Below, in pieces: positions 43,161 through 55,140 of a stretch of DNA of 64,000 nt. Under the pieces are notes generated by a model. It did no database searches. It worked only from the letters and a program-made list of their open reading frames with translations, and was not told the origin of the DNA. Origin of the DNA: Portulaca oleracea (taxonomy: Eukaryota > Streptophyta > Magnoliopsida > Caryophyllales > Portulacaceae); NCBI GenBank assembly GCA_029582165.1, contig CM055869.1:59033518-59097517 (forward strand). The letters run 5' to 3'. Position numbers and translations under genes: made by a program. Position 1 is the stretch's first letter; every line of letters begins with the position of its first letter.

Positions 43161-44843
43161 GTCCCCTTATGCGATGCTGTTGATTTGGTCATTTGCTGAA
43201 GATCATTATATGCTACGTTGACTCCAATCTAACGTTCTTTTTGACAGGATGATCGGCTCGTGTCACTGAGGAGGCGTTAATGCCATGACATTGTCATGTA
43301 TGAAGACAACAATCTGAACCAAGAAGTGTACACCAAAACCATCCACTGGGATAGAAAGAAAGAGCTATTGCGCTTGTAGTTTGATTGTGCCGAATACATT
43401 TTGTAATGGGATGCAATGTTTTGTTTAGAGACGATAGTGGGCGCACTTGCTGATTTTTTGCTTGCAATCCCAGTTAACATTTACTCTTACTAGGACGATG
43501 TGCTTGTTAGGGTGACATTTTGGAAATTATAGTAGTGACGCTATACTTGTTAAACTTTATTTCTTCTTCCTCCACTTGAAGTTAAGACTAATGTTGATGC
43601 TTTTGATCGCATCATTATTGCCTTTAAATAAACATTTAGTGAACATTGTCTGTTCATCAATTTTTATTTATGTGGACATAGTGTCATGGCAAGGCGAACA
43701 TTGGACACTTATAAAAAAACTGAACATTTATTGCTAATATCACTAGGGGATCAACTAATGACCCTCAAGTGGATCATGAACATTTCACTGATTATAGGAG
43801 GTGAAACATGAAAAAGTTGTATGATATGTGCATCGGGATGTGTTTATATGGACATAGCGGTAGCCCAATATGAACATTGAATAATGATAAAAAAAAATTC
43901 AATCATCAAGTTGTGTTAAAGGTGACAACAAGTAATTAGCACCCATTTGGAATCGACATCGCCGAATCAACTATCTACATCCATAACACATGTATTGTTC
44001 GAGAATGGACATCCATTGAACATGTTCATCAAGTTATGTTTAAACGTACTTAATGTCAAGCCAAGAAGAGCATTGAACAATTATAGCAAAACTCAATCAT
44101 CTCAAGTTGTTTTTATTTGGACGTATATGTAACTCATCACTAGCTGCTAATATAACTATGACATCAAGTAATGAGCCCGCATTTGGAACCAACGTCACCT
44201 AATCAACTAATGTACATTCATGAACGCATTTTTTTATTCAAACAAATGCACATTTATTGATCATTATATGATCATCATGTTGTGATCATATGGACATAGC
44301 AGGTCAAGCCATTATGAATGTCGAACTCTAAACCCTAAACTCATCACTTGATGCTAATATATCAATAGGACAGCAACTAATGACCCCCCTTTTGGATCAT
44401 GAACATTTCACTGATTATATGGGAATGAGAATAACATCATACAAACAACATTATATAAACATCAACCAATGTCAACGAGTAGGCAACAAATGATCATCGC
44501 TTTGTAATCATGTTACTTAACATAGGACATCAAATAATGATAACCATTTTGAAATCTATGGTTTGCGTAATGGACGAGATCACGTGAAAAAAGTACAGTA
44601 TTTACAAAAAAAAAAAAACATTGTGCTCATTAAAGTTGAACATTATATAATCATTAGATAGTCATATCTTGCAAACATGTTTCAGTGTTTCGCCAAACAT
44701 CATAACATGACAAAAATGAGTCCACCGAATACCAACACTCCAAATAAAAATCATAACATAACAAAATCAGTCAACTGAGTGTCATCGCCAATAGAACAAC
44801 CCATCAAAAAAATTGATTAAACACGAACACTCCAACAAACAAA

Positions 44844-45010
44844 TCACGAATACCGCTCTGGTAAGGTCCTACTATCATGTGTTGTGACTTGATCACAGCT
44901 CTTGCATCTCCGTGCACTTGCTTTTTTCTCAACAGCAACCTCTACTAGGGTTTTCGTTCGTCTTGCCCTACCCTTTGCAGCTGATGCAAGAGGGGCATGA
45001 ATTGTAGCCA
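44844..45010 (-). pseudogene. FAR1/MULE transposase-like C-terminal remnant
   Basis: The minus-strand frame ends KKASARRCKSCDQVTTHDSR, then TLPERYS and a stop at 44844. The CxxCxxxxxHDxR pattern with a following cysteine position (here Leu) resembles the C-terminal zinc-knuckle-like tail of FAR1/FHY3 and related Mutator-like transposases. A basic stretch (GRARRTKT) precedes it. The catalytic region is not seen. Confidence 0.45.
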
Positions 45011-46565
45011 CTCTAGGAACTGGGGCGCCAATGTCTCAAAATCTTATGACACGTTGGATAATGGCTGACCAATACTCAAACTCTCAAGCTTCTCGATGAG
45101 GGCGTTTGAATGTTCAATAACCAATCCATGTCTTACTTCATCACCATCAGCCAGATCTATGCATGCATAAAAAAGGAACAAAATCAGTTATGTACATTCA
45201 GACTAACAAAGATGATCATTATGAGTATAACAGCTGATCATTATACTTAATAAAGATGGCCATTAAGTTCATTACATGCATACAAATCATCATGTACAAC
45301 TCACATGTTCAGTTTGCGTGGACAACATGCATGGTCAGATAATATGCACATAATTCGCTGGTCATATGGACATGATATATATACACCACGAATATCAATT
45401 TTCATTGTGTGGTAAATGGACATCATTTTCCAGCCATACGGACATCATGTTCCGATTAGATGAACATTGAGTGAATGTCTAGAAAAGTAACATGTATCAT
45501 ACATACATTTCAACTGAACAACATGTAGCACGCAGATGAACACGACGATGCATGTTCATGGACAATCCCATTGTTTTACTTGTCGAACATCATGTAAAAC
45601 TCCAACCAACATCACATTCATCCCTCTATGACCATGTGTTTATGACAACCACCACAAAATTCTATGACCATGCGTTTATGACATACACAAAATTCTAATT
45701 GGAACACGATGATGCATGTTAATGGATAGTCCAATTAGATGCACAGTCACTGGGTGACTCCAGAATAGACATGTACCGACCCTACACTTCAAGTGTATAA
45801 TATGTAGCACACAGATGAACGCGACGGATGCATATACATGGACATATCCTATACTGCAACTGCACATCATGTACAACTCTAACGAACATCATATTCATCC
45901 ATGTATAGCAGCTGATTACATCAAATACAAACACCACAAAATATTCACTAATCTTGACTGATTTTTTGGCTAAGTTTCGTTAGCATCCTTCCCGTCGACA
46001 TCCATGTTCGTCGCCGCACAAATCACCACCAATCGTCCTGATCTCACTTCTCCACCGTCGGCATCGTTTCTCCCTTTTACCGAAAAACGCCGAACCCTAA
46101 CTTCTGCTCTTCATTTCCCTTCGTTTCTTCGTTGCTTTCTCCGGTTGTGACCCTTTCTCTTCCTTGTGTTTCTCTACTCAGTGAACAACATTCAATCATT
46201 GATATCTATCAAACCCCTCAATTTCAGAATTGAAAAAATAGAATTATGAAACTTGAAAATCTTACCGAACTTCGATCGCCACTCTAGCCGAGAGAGGGGA
46301 AAGATGAAGGAGGAAGGAGGAAGCAGACAGGAAGAAGGATGAAGATGAATTTTCTGGGTACTTGAGCGAATTTTTTTGGGAGATGGAACACGCTTTCATC
46401 AGTTCCCACACCCCCATTAGATTTCCTTTTATTTTTCAACTTATGGGTCACGTGATGGGACCCCAAAAAAAAGGAAAAATGTTGTTTATTTCAAGACCAT
46501 TGATCTATGATCCAAGGGCTGTTAAGGATCCTTCTCACATTCTCACCAAGAACTCATTCTCACCC

Positions 46566-46570
46566 TATCC

Positions 46571-46629
<59 letters not shown>

Positions 46630-46630
46630 T
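46566..46630. repeat. (TA)n microsatellite
   Basis: About 27 TA units immediately outside the right arm of the Mutator-like element. A shorter TA run lies outside the left arm, suggesting insertion into a TA-rich intron site. Confidence 0.95.
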
Positions 46631-46772
46631 AATTAATGGGAAAGAACATTAATTAATTAGATTTCGGCCGCCGGACTTGAAAAAAAAATTAAAAATTTAT
46701 ATATATTAATTAATTAATTAATGGGAAAGAACATTAATTAATTAGATTTCGGCCGCCAGACTTGAAAAAAAA
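46627..46772. repeat. Tandem duplication, 2 x ~72 bp
   Basis: TTAATGGGAAAGAACATTAA, then TTTCGGCCGCC.GACTTG occurs twice in a row (46635 and 46710). It lies in the RLP copy III intron; the intact plus-strand gene has a single version near 62985. Confidence 0.85.
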
Positions 46773-47144
46773 AATTAAAGATTGAATTTGAAGGGAACAT
46801 ACTAAACATGAATGCAAATAAACAATATAATTGAATTTAAAGAAAAGGGAGTGGATATAGAGAGAGAAGTGCCCTTATTCTGCTCAGTCCAAGAGAGTAT
46901 TCCATTCCAAGAGATGTAAAGCTCTCGTAGATATCGAAAAGGAAGTAGAATTGATGCATTGAATATATTCCACTTTCAACCTTGTAAAATCACTGAAAAA
47001 ACTATTTTTTCCGCCAAATAATCATTAAAAAAAAACTTAAATATTCTAACTTTTTTTTTTATAGTTTGAATCAAATCACTTCATATTTTTTTTTTGGAAA
47101 AAGATTTTTTTTGGAAAAAAAAATTAGGACACATAAGTTGTATG

Positions 47145-47693
47145 AGTAAATTACATTTACCCTACCTGATATTTGTGGTAATAACTTTTACACACCCGAC
47201 ATTTGTGAAATAATTTTTACCTTACCTGACATTAAATGTTCATGTATTTAAACCTCCTAAGATATAATTGATTTTTGTTGGATTTTTCGGAGAACATTAA
47301 AAAGATAAACATGAATTGACTTTTTTTTTACATATTAATTCATGTGACTTTCAATTAAATATGAATTGACGTTTTTACACTTAATATTAATTCATATCGC
47401 ATTTAAACCCCAATCTTTTTTCTACTTTATTTCTTCGAAAACCCAACCCCTCCCAATTCTGAAAATGAAAAGGTCATCTAAGTCATTTCCTTCTCAATGT
47501 TAGGGGCAGCATGGTACATTCATATAGTCATATATGGATACTTTGGTATTTTTGACATTTCTGATAAGAAGTAATCGGATTCTACCACTAAAAATAATTT
47601 TCACTCAATGTCAGGTATGGTAAAAATTATTTTACAAATATTGGGTGTGTAAAAATTACCACAAATGCCAGGTAGGGTAAATATAATTTACTC
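47145..47693. mobile_element. Mutator-like MITE with ~95-bp inverted repeats
   Basis: The arms begin GAGTAAATTA and share TTTACCCTACCTG, TTTTTACACACCC and ATAATTTTTACC. Flanks TAAGTTGTA and TAAGTTTTA (8 of 9 match) fit a 9-bp target duplication. The paralogous segment at about 39765-39790 (GACACATAAGTTAC) continues without the insert, an empty site. Confidence 0.75.
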
Positions 47694-48172
47694 TAAGTTT
47701 TAATTTAATTTATTCTTATTATTGTTTATTGACTAATAAACTTATATTTTTATTAGCTAGATACAATTTTCCAACTAATTAAGTAATGTAGGGAACATTC
47801 AAATTTACTTTTTACTTATTCGTTATTATTATTATGTCTGCTTTAATAACCATTAAAGCCTATTTTATTCCATTCTCGGTAGCCAATATTTAAAACAATT
47901 CTCATTAATTATAATTTTTTTCCCACATAACATTTTATGTGATAAGCTATATATCACTCATATCTTAAGTGCAATCAACTTTTAATATACTATTTTGATG
48001 AGAAAGCAATTTAAGCACATATATAAACTTGAATGGACACATATTGATCCTAAATTAATGTCACTAATGATATTGTTATTGCAATTTCTGTAAAACCAAA
48101 AAACGTTAGTTAAAATAGAGAAAATTATGTAACAAGTAGAGTATAATAATAATTAATAAATAAAGATGGTAC

Positions 48173-48579
48173 CATTATAATTGAGGAAACTAGTGATGTG
48201 ATTGTAACTCAAATCCAGCTCCTTCAGATTTTTCATGGCCTCAAAATCTGCATTGGTTGTAAAATAAATACTTAGTTGTATTCGCCGATATTTTTTGTTT
48301 CATTGTTTGGAGACTATTAATAGTGGATTTATAGTAGCAAAATGGCTTAAATATGCTTACCATCAAGTTTAATCTGCCCATTCAAGCCAGTGTTGGATAA
48401 CTTGAGATGTTTGAGTGATGGCAATGCACTTGCTATTGACAGGACGGTGTTGCTTCCCAACTCATAATTAAAACTTAAATCAAGAAACTCAAGCTTTGGA
48501 AGTAGTCTTATTGGAAGGTTCTTGGTCTCTGTTTCAAATGGTACCATGCTTGTCAAGCTCAATAATTTCGTACAAAATC
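48173..48579 (-). pseudogene. LRR receptor-like protein copy II, two exons only
   Basis: Exon 3 (about 48579-48361, KLEFLDLSFNYELGSN, SLKHLKLSNTGLNGQ) and exon 4 (48247-48173) are close matches to 63362-63580 and 63696-63770. The first two exons are missing; a solo LTR (48649) and then intergenic sequence follow upstream. The exon 3 acceptor reads AAAGATTTTG where the intact gene has AAAGAGTTTG, so the splice site may be lost. Confidence 0.8.
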
Positions 48580-48648
48580 TTTGGATTAAGGTTATCGAAG
48601 GGGAATGGAGGGGAGAGATATAAATTAACATATACTTGTCCTTGTTTG

Positions 48649-49178
48649 TGTTGGGCTTCATGGCCCAAATTCTATTTTGTCTATTTTGAAGGATACGGAC
48701 GCTACCAGTGGGGTTGCCGGTGCTACCCGGGACGCTGCCAGCGTTACTCCCCATAGTGTTGATACACAAGACATGTCGACGCTGCCGGCGCTTCCATGCG
48801 GACCTTCTTTTACATCTGCGGCGGCCCTTCTGTTTGATTTCTAGGTTATATAATATTTAACCCAATTTCATTTTCCTTCATTCTACTATAAATAGAGCTC
48901 TTTATTCACCTTGTAAAGTAGCGACTAATGTAACAGATGTGAGAGCCTTCAAAACTCCCCATAAGAGAGGTACGGTGTTATTTCCACATCTTCACCCTAC
49001 TCATCCCTTGGTTGCGAGAGTCTACGAGAGTTCACTTATATTTTACCTTTTGTAATATCTCCTTTTCAACTAGTGGATATTGGTTGTCGCCCGTGGGTTT
49101 TTCTTCGAGTTCTTCGATTTCCCACGTAAAAATACTGTCTCACCCTTTAATCTTTAAGGTTCTTTTTTATTCAGCTTA
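48649..49178 (+). mobile_element. Solo LTR (Copia-like)
   Basis: Begins TGTTGGGCTTCATGGCCC, similar to the first ~20 bases of the LTR at 16937, with a GC-rich portion (GACGCTGCCAGCG, GACGCTGCCGGCG), a TATA-like CTATAAATAGAGC and a TTGTCGCCCGTGGG block also seen in diverged form at 17408. No internal region or second LTR is present. The right end is approximate. Confidence 0.6.
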
Positions 49179-49199
49179 CAAAAAAAAAAAATTATGTTA

Positions 49200-49970
49200 A
49201 GCATCAAGGGTTCAGAAAGTTAATTATCCTATACTTTGTGGTCCAAAATGCAAAATGAAGGAGATTTTTTCCTAGTACCAACTTTTTTCAAACGGTAGGA
49301 AAAAGTGGTTGGAATTTGCCACCATTTTTCCCACCTAAAATTAAAGAAATAGTTTGAAAATTAGAAAAATATGAAATAATTGCTAGAATTGTTGGTTTTT
49401 CCAACCGTTTTAAATCGATTGGAAAAAGTGATTGTTAATACACACATTTTTAGTAGTGGTATTTTGCATTTTAATGTGGAAAACAAAAGAAAGTAGAAAT
49501 TTGATCATATTTAATTATGAAAATAAAAAAAAATAGGATTGACATTTCATTATATAGTAACTTAACATGATTTTTAAGATCATTTTTTTTTTCTAAGTCG
49601 TAATTTATGTGCCCTTAAGTGACCGACAACTCTTTAACACCCACACCAGTCAACCTTCCTATTATTGTCTTATCTCATTAAGCCCTCAAGACCACACAAT
49701 GAGTTAGAAGAGAACAACTGCAGTTAACCCTCTAAGCCCACTACTTGATGGTGATGGTTAGGGTAGGTGATAGTGTGAGAATTTCTTAGGCTATTTATTA
49801 TTGATGCTACTAAAGTCAGATTGATTAATTAGCACAAGACTTAGAATTTTCTTAAGTCTATAGACGTATAACAAGCTTTCGTTGTTTCTTATAATGTTGT
49901 ATTTGTTGTATTTCGTGCACCTTTATGCCATATATGACTTTCAATAATCCAATAAAAAAGCGACACATGT
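49200..49970. repeat. Inverted duplication, left arm (intergenic part)
   Basis: Reverse-complement match to about 60930-61625, including a CACTA half-element ending TTTTTAGTAGTG (49457), GGGCACATAAATTAC-type sequence and the block around AGGTGATAGTGTGAGAATTTC. Together with the RLP exon matches this shows a large inverted duplication with the retrotransposon nest between the arms. Confidence 0.8.
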
Positions 49971-50186
49971 TAGGAAGAAATAAAGTGAATTAATTAAAGC
50001 AATTAATGTTGTAAAATATAAACGATGGATAGTTCACCATGATAACCAAAAAAAAAAAAAAAAAACCAATACTTCAAAATCCTACCTATGTAAGATAAGG
50101 AGGGTTCAGATGTAAGAGTCTTATTCCTAAATTTTTGTAATCTCGAATTTCTCCATGAACTAATCACCTTAGATCTATTTATTTAT

Positions 50187-50320
50187 TGTTAGAGTTTGGT
50201 ATGGAGCCTCAATTGTTTTGGGTTGGTTCGAAGCACATCTAAGGACAGAAACGAATCTAGATTTGACACAGTTTGTGTAGAGGGTCAAAGAGTAGGAAAA
50301 GGAAGCAGAGGTATGACACG
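50187..50320 (+). mobile_element. Copia LTR, left part (split by the Gypsy insertion)
   Basis: Starts TGTTAGAGTTTGG and runs to the Gypsy target site at CACGG (50316-50320). The right part of the same LTR resumes at 59382 and is followed by a primer-binding site and gag remnant. The left boundary is inferred from the TG start. Confidence 0.5.
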
Positions 50321-52571
50321 GTGATCTGGTTCCCTCTCGAGCTCTCCTCAACCTTGATGTGAGTTTCCTAATCCCATTGGAAGAGCATTGGGTGAAGTCA
50401 TGGACGACCGATCTCCACATCATCCTCAAGTTCTTCCGGGCGTTCAATGAGGGTCCTTCTTGAACATCCGTGGTGTCTCGGGCCATTCCTGAGCCCACTT
50501 GAAGACCTTGGGTCCGGTCGACATCGACACTAATAATCCCCGGCTCGAGCTCGGGTCCATTTTTAGTTAAAGGGCTTGGTATAGGGCATGGAAGAAGTCA
50601 TGAGGGAACAAGAACCCAAGAGGAGCAAGTTGAAGAATATATATTATGTTTTTGGGCAAAATTGGGCAACAAGAAAAGACATGCCTTCACTCTTTTGATC
50701 ATAACTCCTTCAATACAACTTTGATGACTACAAAATTTGGCAAGCTTATAGTACACACCATGCTTTCCTTCGATATATTATATGACCAAATCAGAGTTAA
50801 AACGAAAAATTTATGCGCATTGGAAGTCAGCAGACGTTGGAAGGCGCTGGTTGCGGCAGCCACGCCTTGCCCTGTTTCCCACGTCCCAACTCTCTAGGTT
50901 AGGCGCTGGCTGTGTCTTAATAGGCGCCAGCCGCGCCTAACCCTGACGCATGTTTTTTTTTTCTTTTAAGTTTTTGGCTGTTGTCTTTTTCCCCTATCCC
51001 TTATATTGTATTGGCTTTCTTTGGAAGAGTTTAACATTTTTGAATGAAAAACTTTGGGTATTTGCAAACCCTTTCCTCTCAAATCTCTCTCTCTTTATGA
51101 ACCGTATCGGGTTCAGTGTCGGGTTCGGTGCCAAGCTTTCATAGCCGGGATTGCGGTTAAAGATAAGATCGATGAAATCCCGACCCATCATCACCGGACT
51201 AAAACCGCTCACCCACTCGTTTTCAGGAATCGATACACCTTTACAAAAGGCGGGGTGGTGAGCATCACACTATCGTGGCCTCGGCGAGCCATCCTTGTTG
51301 GAGTAAGGAGAGGCTCGGGACTTGTCAACGACCTCGGAGGCCTCGGGACCGGATTGGGTCATCCCGGGAATGAAGGGCGTGTTGGTATCAAGTCTCGGAA
51401 GTAACCAAGTTAATAACTTGCAAGGGGGAAGGCGATCAGAGGTTGGAAATGCGCGCGCCTTCACGTTTCGGGTCATAACTCCTTCAATACAACTCCGATG
51501 AGGCTCAAATTTTGGGAGCTTATAGTACACACTGAGAGCTTTCCAACGATATCTTACGGGCCTAAAACGGAGTTCGGATGAAGAAGTTATGCGCATTTGA
51601 AGTCGGCAGGGAAAACTGCCCAGAAGCGTGGCTCGCCCGAGCCAACCTGTGGCTCGCCCGAGCCACCATTCCCTCGCGTTTGTCACGGCGCCAAGGCGAC
51701 AGAAGGCTCGCCGCCGAGCAAGCTGCTGGCTCGCCCGAGCCAGCATTCTGTCGCGCCCGCGACCCATCTTGGCCGACAGTTGGCGATCGAGGCCACCGCC
51801 CGAGCCACCCATCTGCTCGCCCGAGCCGCTCTTCTGGTCGGACGCGTATTTTCGTCATTTTTGTCCTGTTTTAGCCTAATTCCTAGTTTATTATAAATAG
51901 CTTGTTATCTCATTTTTCCAGGAGCTTTTGATGATGATGAATATGCTTATGCATTGGTTAGGGTTTCCCTAAGTTTTCTCTCAAAATCTAGATTACTTTA
52001 TCCATTGATTAATGGTGGTGTTTCTAGTCATTCCTTTATTGATCATTTGGTGGATTCTTCCTTTATGATGGTCATGGTGGGGTGTTAGGCTTTGGTGGTG
52101 GAATCTCCTTTATCCAAGGTCATATCCAATCCTTTTGGGTGTCCAAGCTCTTGTTAGATTGTTGATCCAAGTCCCTCAAGCTAGTCCATCAATTTCTCCC
52201 ACCGCGCCACGCTCCATTTTATCTTTGAATGTTCTTGGTGGTGGGTTGGAGTGCCCCCTTTAGAGCTTGTGGTGTGGACCACCTTCTTCAAGTTTGATGA
52301 CAGTTTCAATGGAGTTTCAATGGGTGTTGGTAGCCAAGCCTTTATGCATCTTTTGAGCTCTACGTTCAATCTTGTTGAGTATTCTTTTAGATTGTCCATA
52401 TTTTGTCAAGCTTTTGTTGATTTGGTGTGTTTGAGAGATCTAGATATACTCCATTGTTAAGGTTTGTGTTGTGTTGTGAAATCTACTTGTGGCCATGGGT
52501 TATGATAGTGTTTGTATTGTTTTGGGTTGATTTTTCTTACATTTGATGGGTTATCAATCTCTCATGGATCA
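50321..52571 (+). repeat. Gypsy 5' LTR
   Basis: Aligns to the 3' LTR except for an extra 1,119-bp insert (51098-52216). The 3' LTR has a long (CT)n tract (58987-59032) where this one has the insert site. The LTRs are clearly diverged, indicating an old insertion. Confidence 0.88.
51098..52216 (+). mobile_element. Solo LTR of a related retroelement nested in the Gypsy 5' LTR
   Basis: Begins TGAACCGTATCGGG and ends CACGCTCCA, with CTTTA / TTTTA on either side. The 3' LTR reads straight through this site. It contains a block (CATAACTCCTTCAATACAAC, then TTATAGTACACACTGAGAGC) also present in the host LTR, and five copies or variants of the hairpin GGCTCGCCCGAGCC (51630-51830). The ORFs in this GC-rich part are chance. 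Confidence 0.7.
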
Positions 52572-53060
52572 TTTGGTATTAGAGCAAGGTGTAGAACTCA
52601 CTTGTTGTGTTTGATTTGGGAACCCTCTTCGTACCCATTTGTGTTGTTCTATTGGGCATGTTTTAGTGTTCAAGTTTGGTGTTTTTACGTTGAAATTGGT
52701 CTATTGTTGTCATATCTTGTTGTGTCTGAAGTTTGGTTGTGATTGAGAATCATTTGGGTGCGATTGGTTTGAGAATTTGGGGGTTTTTGGTGAAATTTCT
52801 GGGAAGCCATGAAAGCTTGCTTTGGAGGTTGATTTGTTGGGTTTTATGGTTTGGTTTTGTGTGGTGAAGCTTGTGGAAGTGTTGGTATTGTTTGTGCCTT
52901 GATTGGTTGTTAGTTTGTGCTTTCCCATTTTCCGGTAACATCCCATTTCCCCCAACAAAATAGCCTCTCTAAACCCCACAAAAATCCATATATACAAAGA
53001 ACTCGAAACATCATCCGTTCATGTATTCCTTAGCTTGTTATAACCCTTTAGCTCCACAAA

Positions 53061-54320
53061 ATGGCCGAGCTTTCTAGTGGAAGCAATGAACTCCACTATC
53101 CCCATTTCGACCTTATTTCCCCACCCGAGCCTTCAATTTCTCAACTCATAGATCAAGTTATTGATATGCAAAACCGGTTTGAATGTACCCAACAATTGAT
53201 GGTGAATAGCCAAGGCGCGATCCAATGTCAATTGTAAAGCTTGGAAGGGACTCTTGGTAACCTTCAACTTCCACCTTATAGGGAGGATGAAAGGGCTCCT
53301 TAACGGCCCCTTAGGTTAGAAATGGATCTCCCGCCCTTACATCAAGAAGTCAACATCGGTCCTCATAGGGGTGGCGAAGTTCCTTCCCCAAGGGCTCTTC
53401 AACAACGACCCTCCTAAGTCACCACTCCTCCTCCTCCATTCCGACCCTGCGGTCGTCATCAACTTGAAGAGGAGGAGTTGAGTGAGGATTCGGATGATGC
53501 TTCCTATCGTGAGGGTCCATGTATTCGTAGGCCTTGATACGATTTGGGCGACCTCCGGGTAGATCCTCCTACCTTCGATGGTAGTTCCGACCCCGATGAG
53601 TTCCTTGATGCATGCTATGGAGAAAATATTTGAACTCAAGGAGTATGATGAGAGGAAGCAATACAAGGTGGCTACGCTTCAACTTACTAAGTATGCCTCC
53701 CTTTGGCTTGAGAACTTGAAGAAACAAAGGGTGAAGAAGAAAAAATCGAAAATCCAAACGTGGTCAAAACTCAAGAAGTACTTGATGAAGAGGTTTGTGC
53801 CCACCAACTACAAGCAAGATCAATACAACAAGTTGTTCTCCCTCAAGCAATGCTCCAAAAGTGTTGGAGATTATATCCGGGAATTTGAGTTGGTTATGAT
53901 GTGTTGTGATGTGAATGAGACACTAGAGCAAATGATGGCGAGGTTCCTCAATGGCCTCGATTACAAAATCACATCAAAGGTGAAGTTGTATGAATATGCC
54001 TCCATCGACATTTTCTACAAGCTTGCTACTCTCATTGAGGAGAGAGGAAAGAAAAAGAGGAGTGTGGTCAAGCCCTTACAAAGAGTGGAATTTATGCCGA
54101 AGGAAATTCATCCTTGGCTAAGAACCCTCCTCCACCTCCGAGATTCCCTAGGCCTCCCCTACCAATACCGGCGGCTCCAAAAGAGCCCTCCAAGAGGCTC
54201 CAAGGGAGGAAATGCTTCAAGTGTCGTGGCTATGGCCACTTTCAATCAGATTGCCCTACCAAGAGGGTTATGACCATGCAAGAAATTGAGGAAATTGAAA
54301 AGGTTGTGCAAGAGAAGTAG
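53061..54320 (+). pseudogene. Gypsy gag remnant
   Basis: Starts MAELSSGSNELHYPHF at 53061 and soon meets stops. The retrotransposon gag domain is open at about 53605-54100 (KYASLWLENLKKQ, YKQDQYNKLFSLKQ, YIREFELVMMCC). A frame change near 54100 leads to the zinc knuckle CFKCRGYGHFQSDC at about 54210. Several frameshifts and stops. Confidence 0.88.
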
Positions 54321-54816
54321 ATGTTGTGCAAGAAGAGGAAGAAATCCGGGTTGAAGATGTGGAAGAGGAAGTAAATTTCAAAACGGATACAAACATCTCT
54401 TAGTTGTGAGGCAAACCCTTCACCTTGAAGAGGTGCCCCAAGAGAGAACCCAACGGGAGTTAATCTTCCAAACCCGGTGCACGGTTCACCAGATTGGGTG
54501 TGTAGCATGATTTTCGATAGCGTGGGTTGCACCAACGTAGCCTCCACCACCATGATTGAGAAGTTACACCTTCCGATGATTGCCCATCCTCGTCCTTATG
54601 CTCTCAAATGGTTGAATGATTCCGACCAGATAAAGGTAACCCAACAAGCTAATATTTCATTTTCAATAGGTACTTACCGTGATATTGTTTTATATGATGT
54701 GGTACCAATGGATTCTTGTCACCTGTTGTTGGGCCACCATGGTAGTATGATTGAGGAGTGGTTCATGATGGAACCAAGAATACCTACTCTTTTTTTGTGA
54801 ACAAGAAGAGGATTGT

Positions 54817-55140
54817 CACTACAACAGAACAGGCCAAAGGCGACCGTTACTATCGGTCGCTAAATGGCGTTATCGGCCGCAGTGCGGCGGCGATATCGGC
54901 AATCGATACGATCGGTCGCCGGATATCCGTCGCTTAGCGAATCGGCGATCGATACGACGATCGCCGAACTTGCGATCGATATTAGGATTAGCGGTATCGT
55001 ATGGTCGCTAATTAGCGATCGACATCAGATCGGCCGCTAATTATCGATCGCCAGATAGCGGCCGATATCAGACGCTCACGATTGTCAATCGCGAATTTAG
55101 CGACTGATACGGTATCGGTCGCTATTTATCAGTCGCATGC
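54817..55140. mobile_element. CpG-dense CACTA-like fragment inside Gypsy pol
   Basis: Begins CACTACAACAGAACAGGCC, a CACTA-type terminus, then ~300 bp packed with ATCGGTCGC, GCGATCGATA and TAGCGACC motifs in both orientations, as in CACTA subterminal repeats. The matching TAGTG end is not found, so it is truncated or rearranged. CpG content is far above the surrounding sequence. Confidence 0.6.

Larger units (their letters stand above)
40785..46565. mobile_element. Mutator-like element, 5.8 kb, with ~630-bp terminal inverted repeats
   Basis: The left arm (about 40785-41425) and right arm (about 45942-46565) are inverted copies with high similarity, starting GGGTGAGAA. Both arms encode the same chance ORF (GSHHVTHKLKN). 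The interior (41425-45940) is AT-rich with repeated GTGATGTACATTGGGATATG-type stretches and a transposase-like C-terminal remnant. It sits in an AT-rich TA repeat inside an RLP intron, which hides any 9-bp target duplication. The long arms and FAR1-like tail favour Mutator-like. Confidence 0.75.
40303..46993 (-). pseudogene. LRR receptor-like protein copy III, broken by a Mutator-like element
   Basis: Minus-strand exons matching the intact gene at 62439: the end of exon 1 (about 46993-46873), exon 2 (40765-40607, 159 nt, LRR KLEILDLSHNYLDSS) and exon 4 (40377-40303, 75 nt, HITSFLNYNG). Exon 3 is absent between exons 2 and 4. Exon 1 has a frame-changing indel (GTGGAATATATTCAATG against GTGGATTTCAATG) and its start is missing. 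The intron between exons 1 and 2 holds the 5.8-kb element 40785-46565. Not expected to make a receptor. Confidence 0.82.

Noticed and set aside
46362..46628. ORF ending in a Tyr-Ile run
   Set aside because: Translation of the TIR and the adjacent (TA)n microsatellite.
51270..51812. 180-codon minus-strand ORF
   Set aside because: Lies in the GC-rich part of a nested solo LTR; the hairpin motif GGCTCGCCCGAGCC lacks stops in several frames, so overlapping long ORFs appear on both strands by composition alone.
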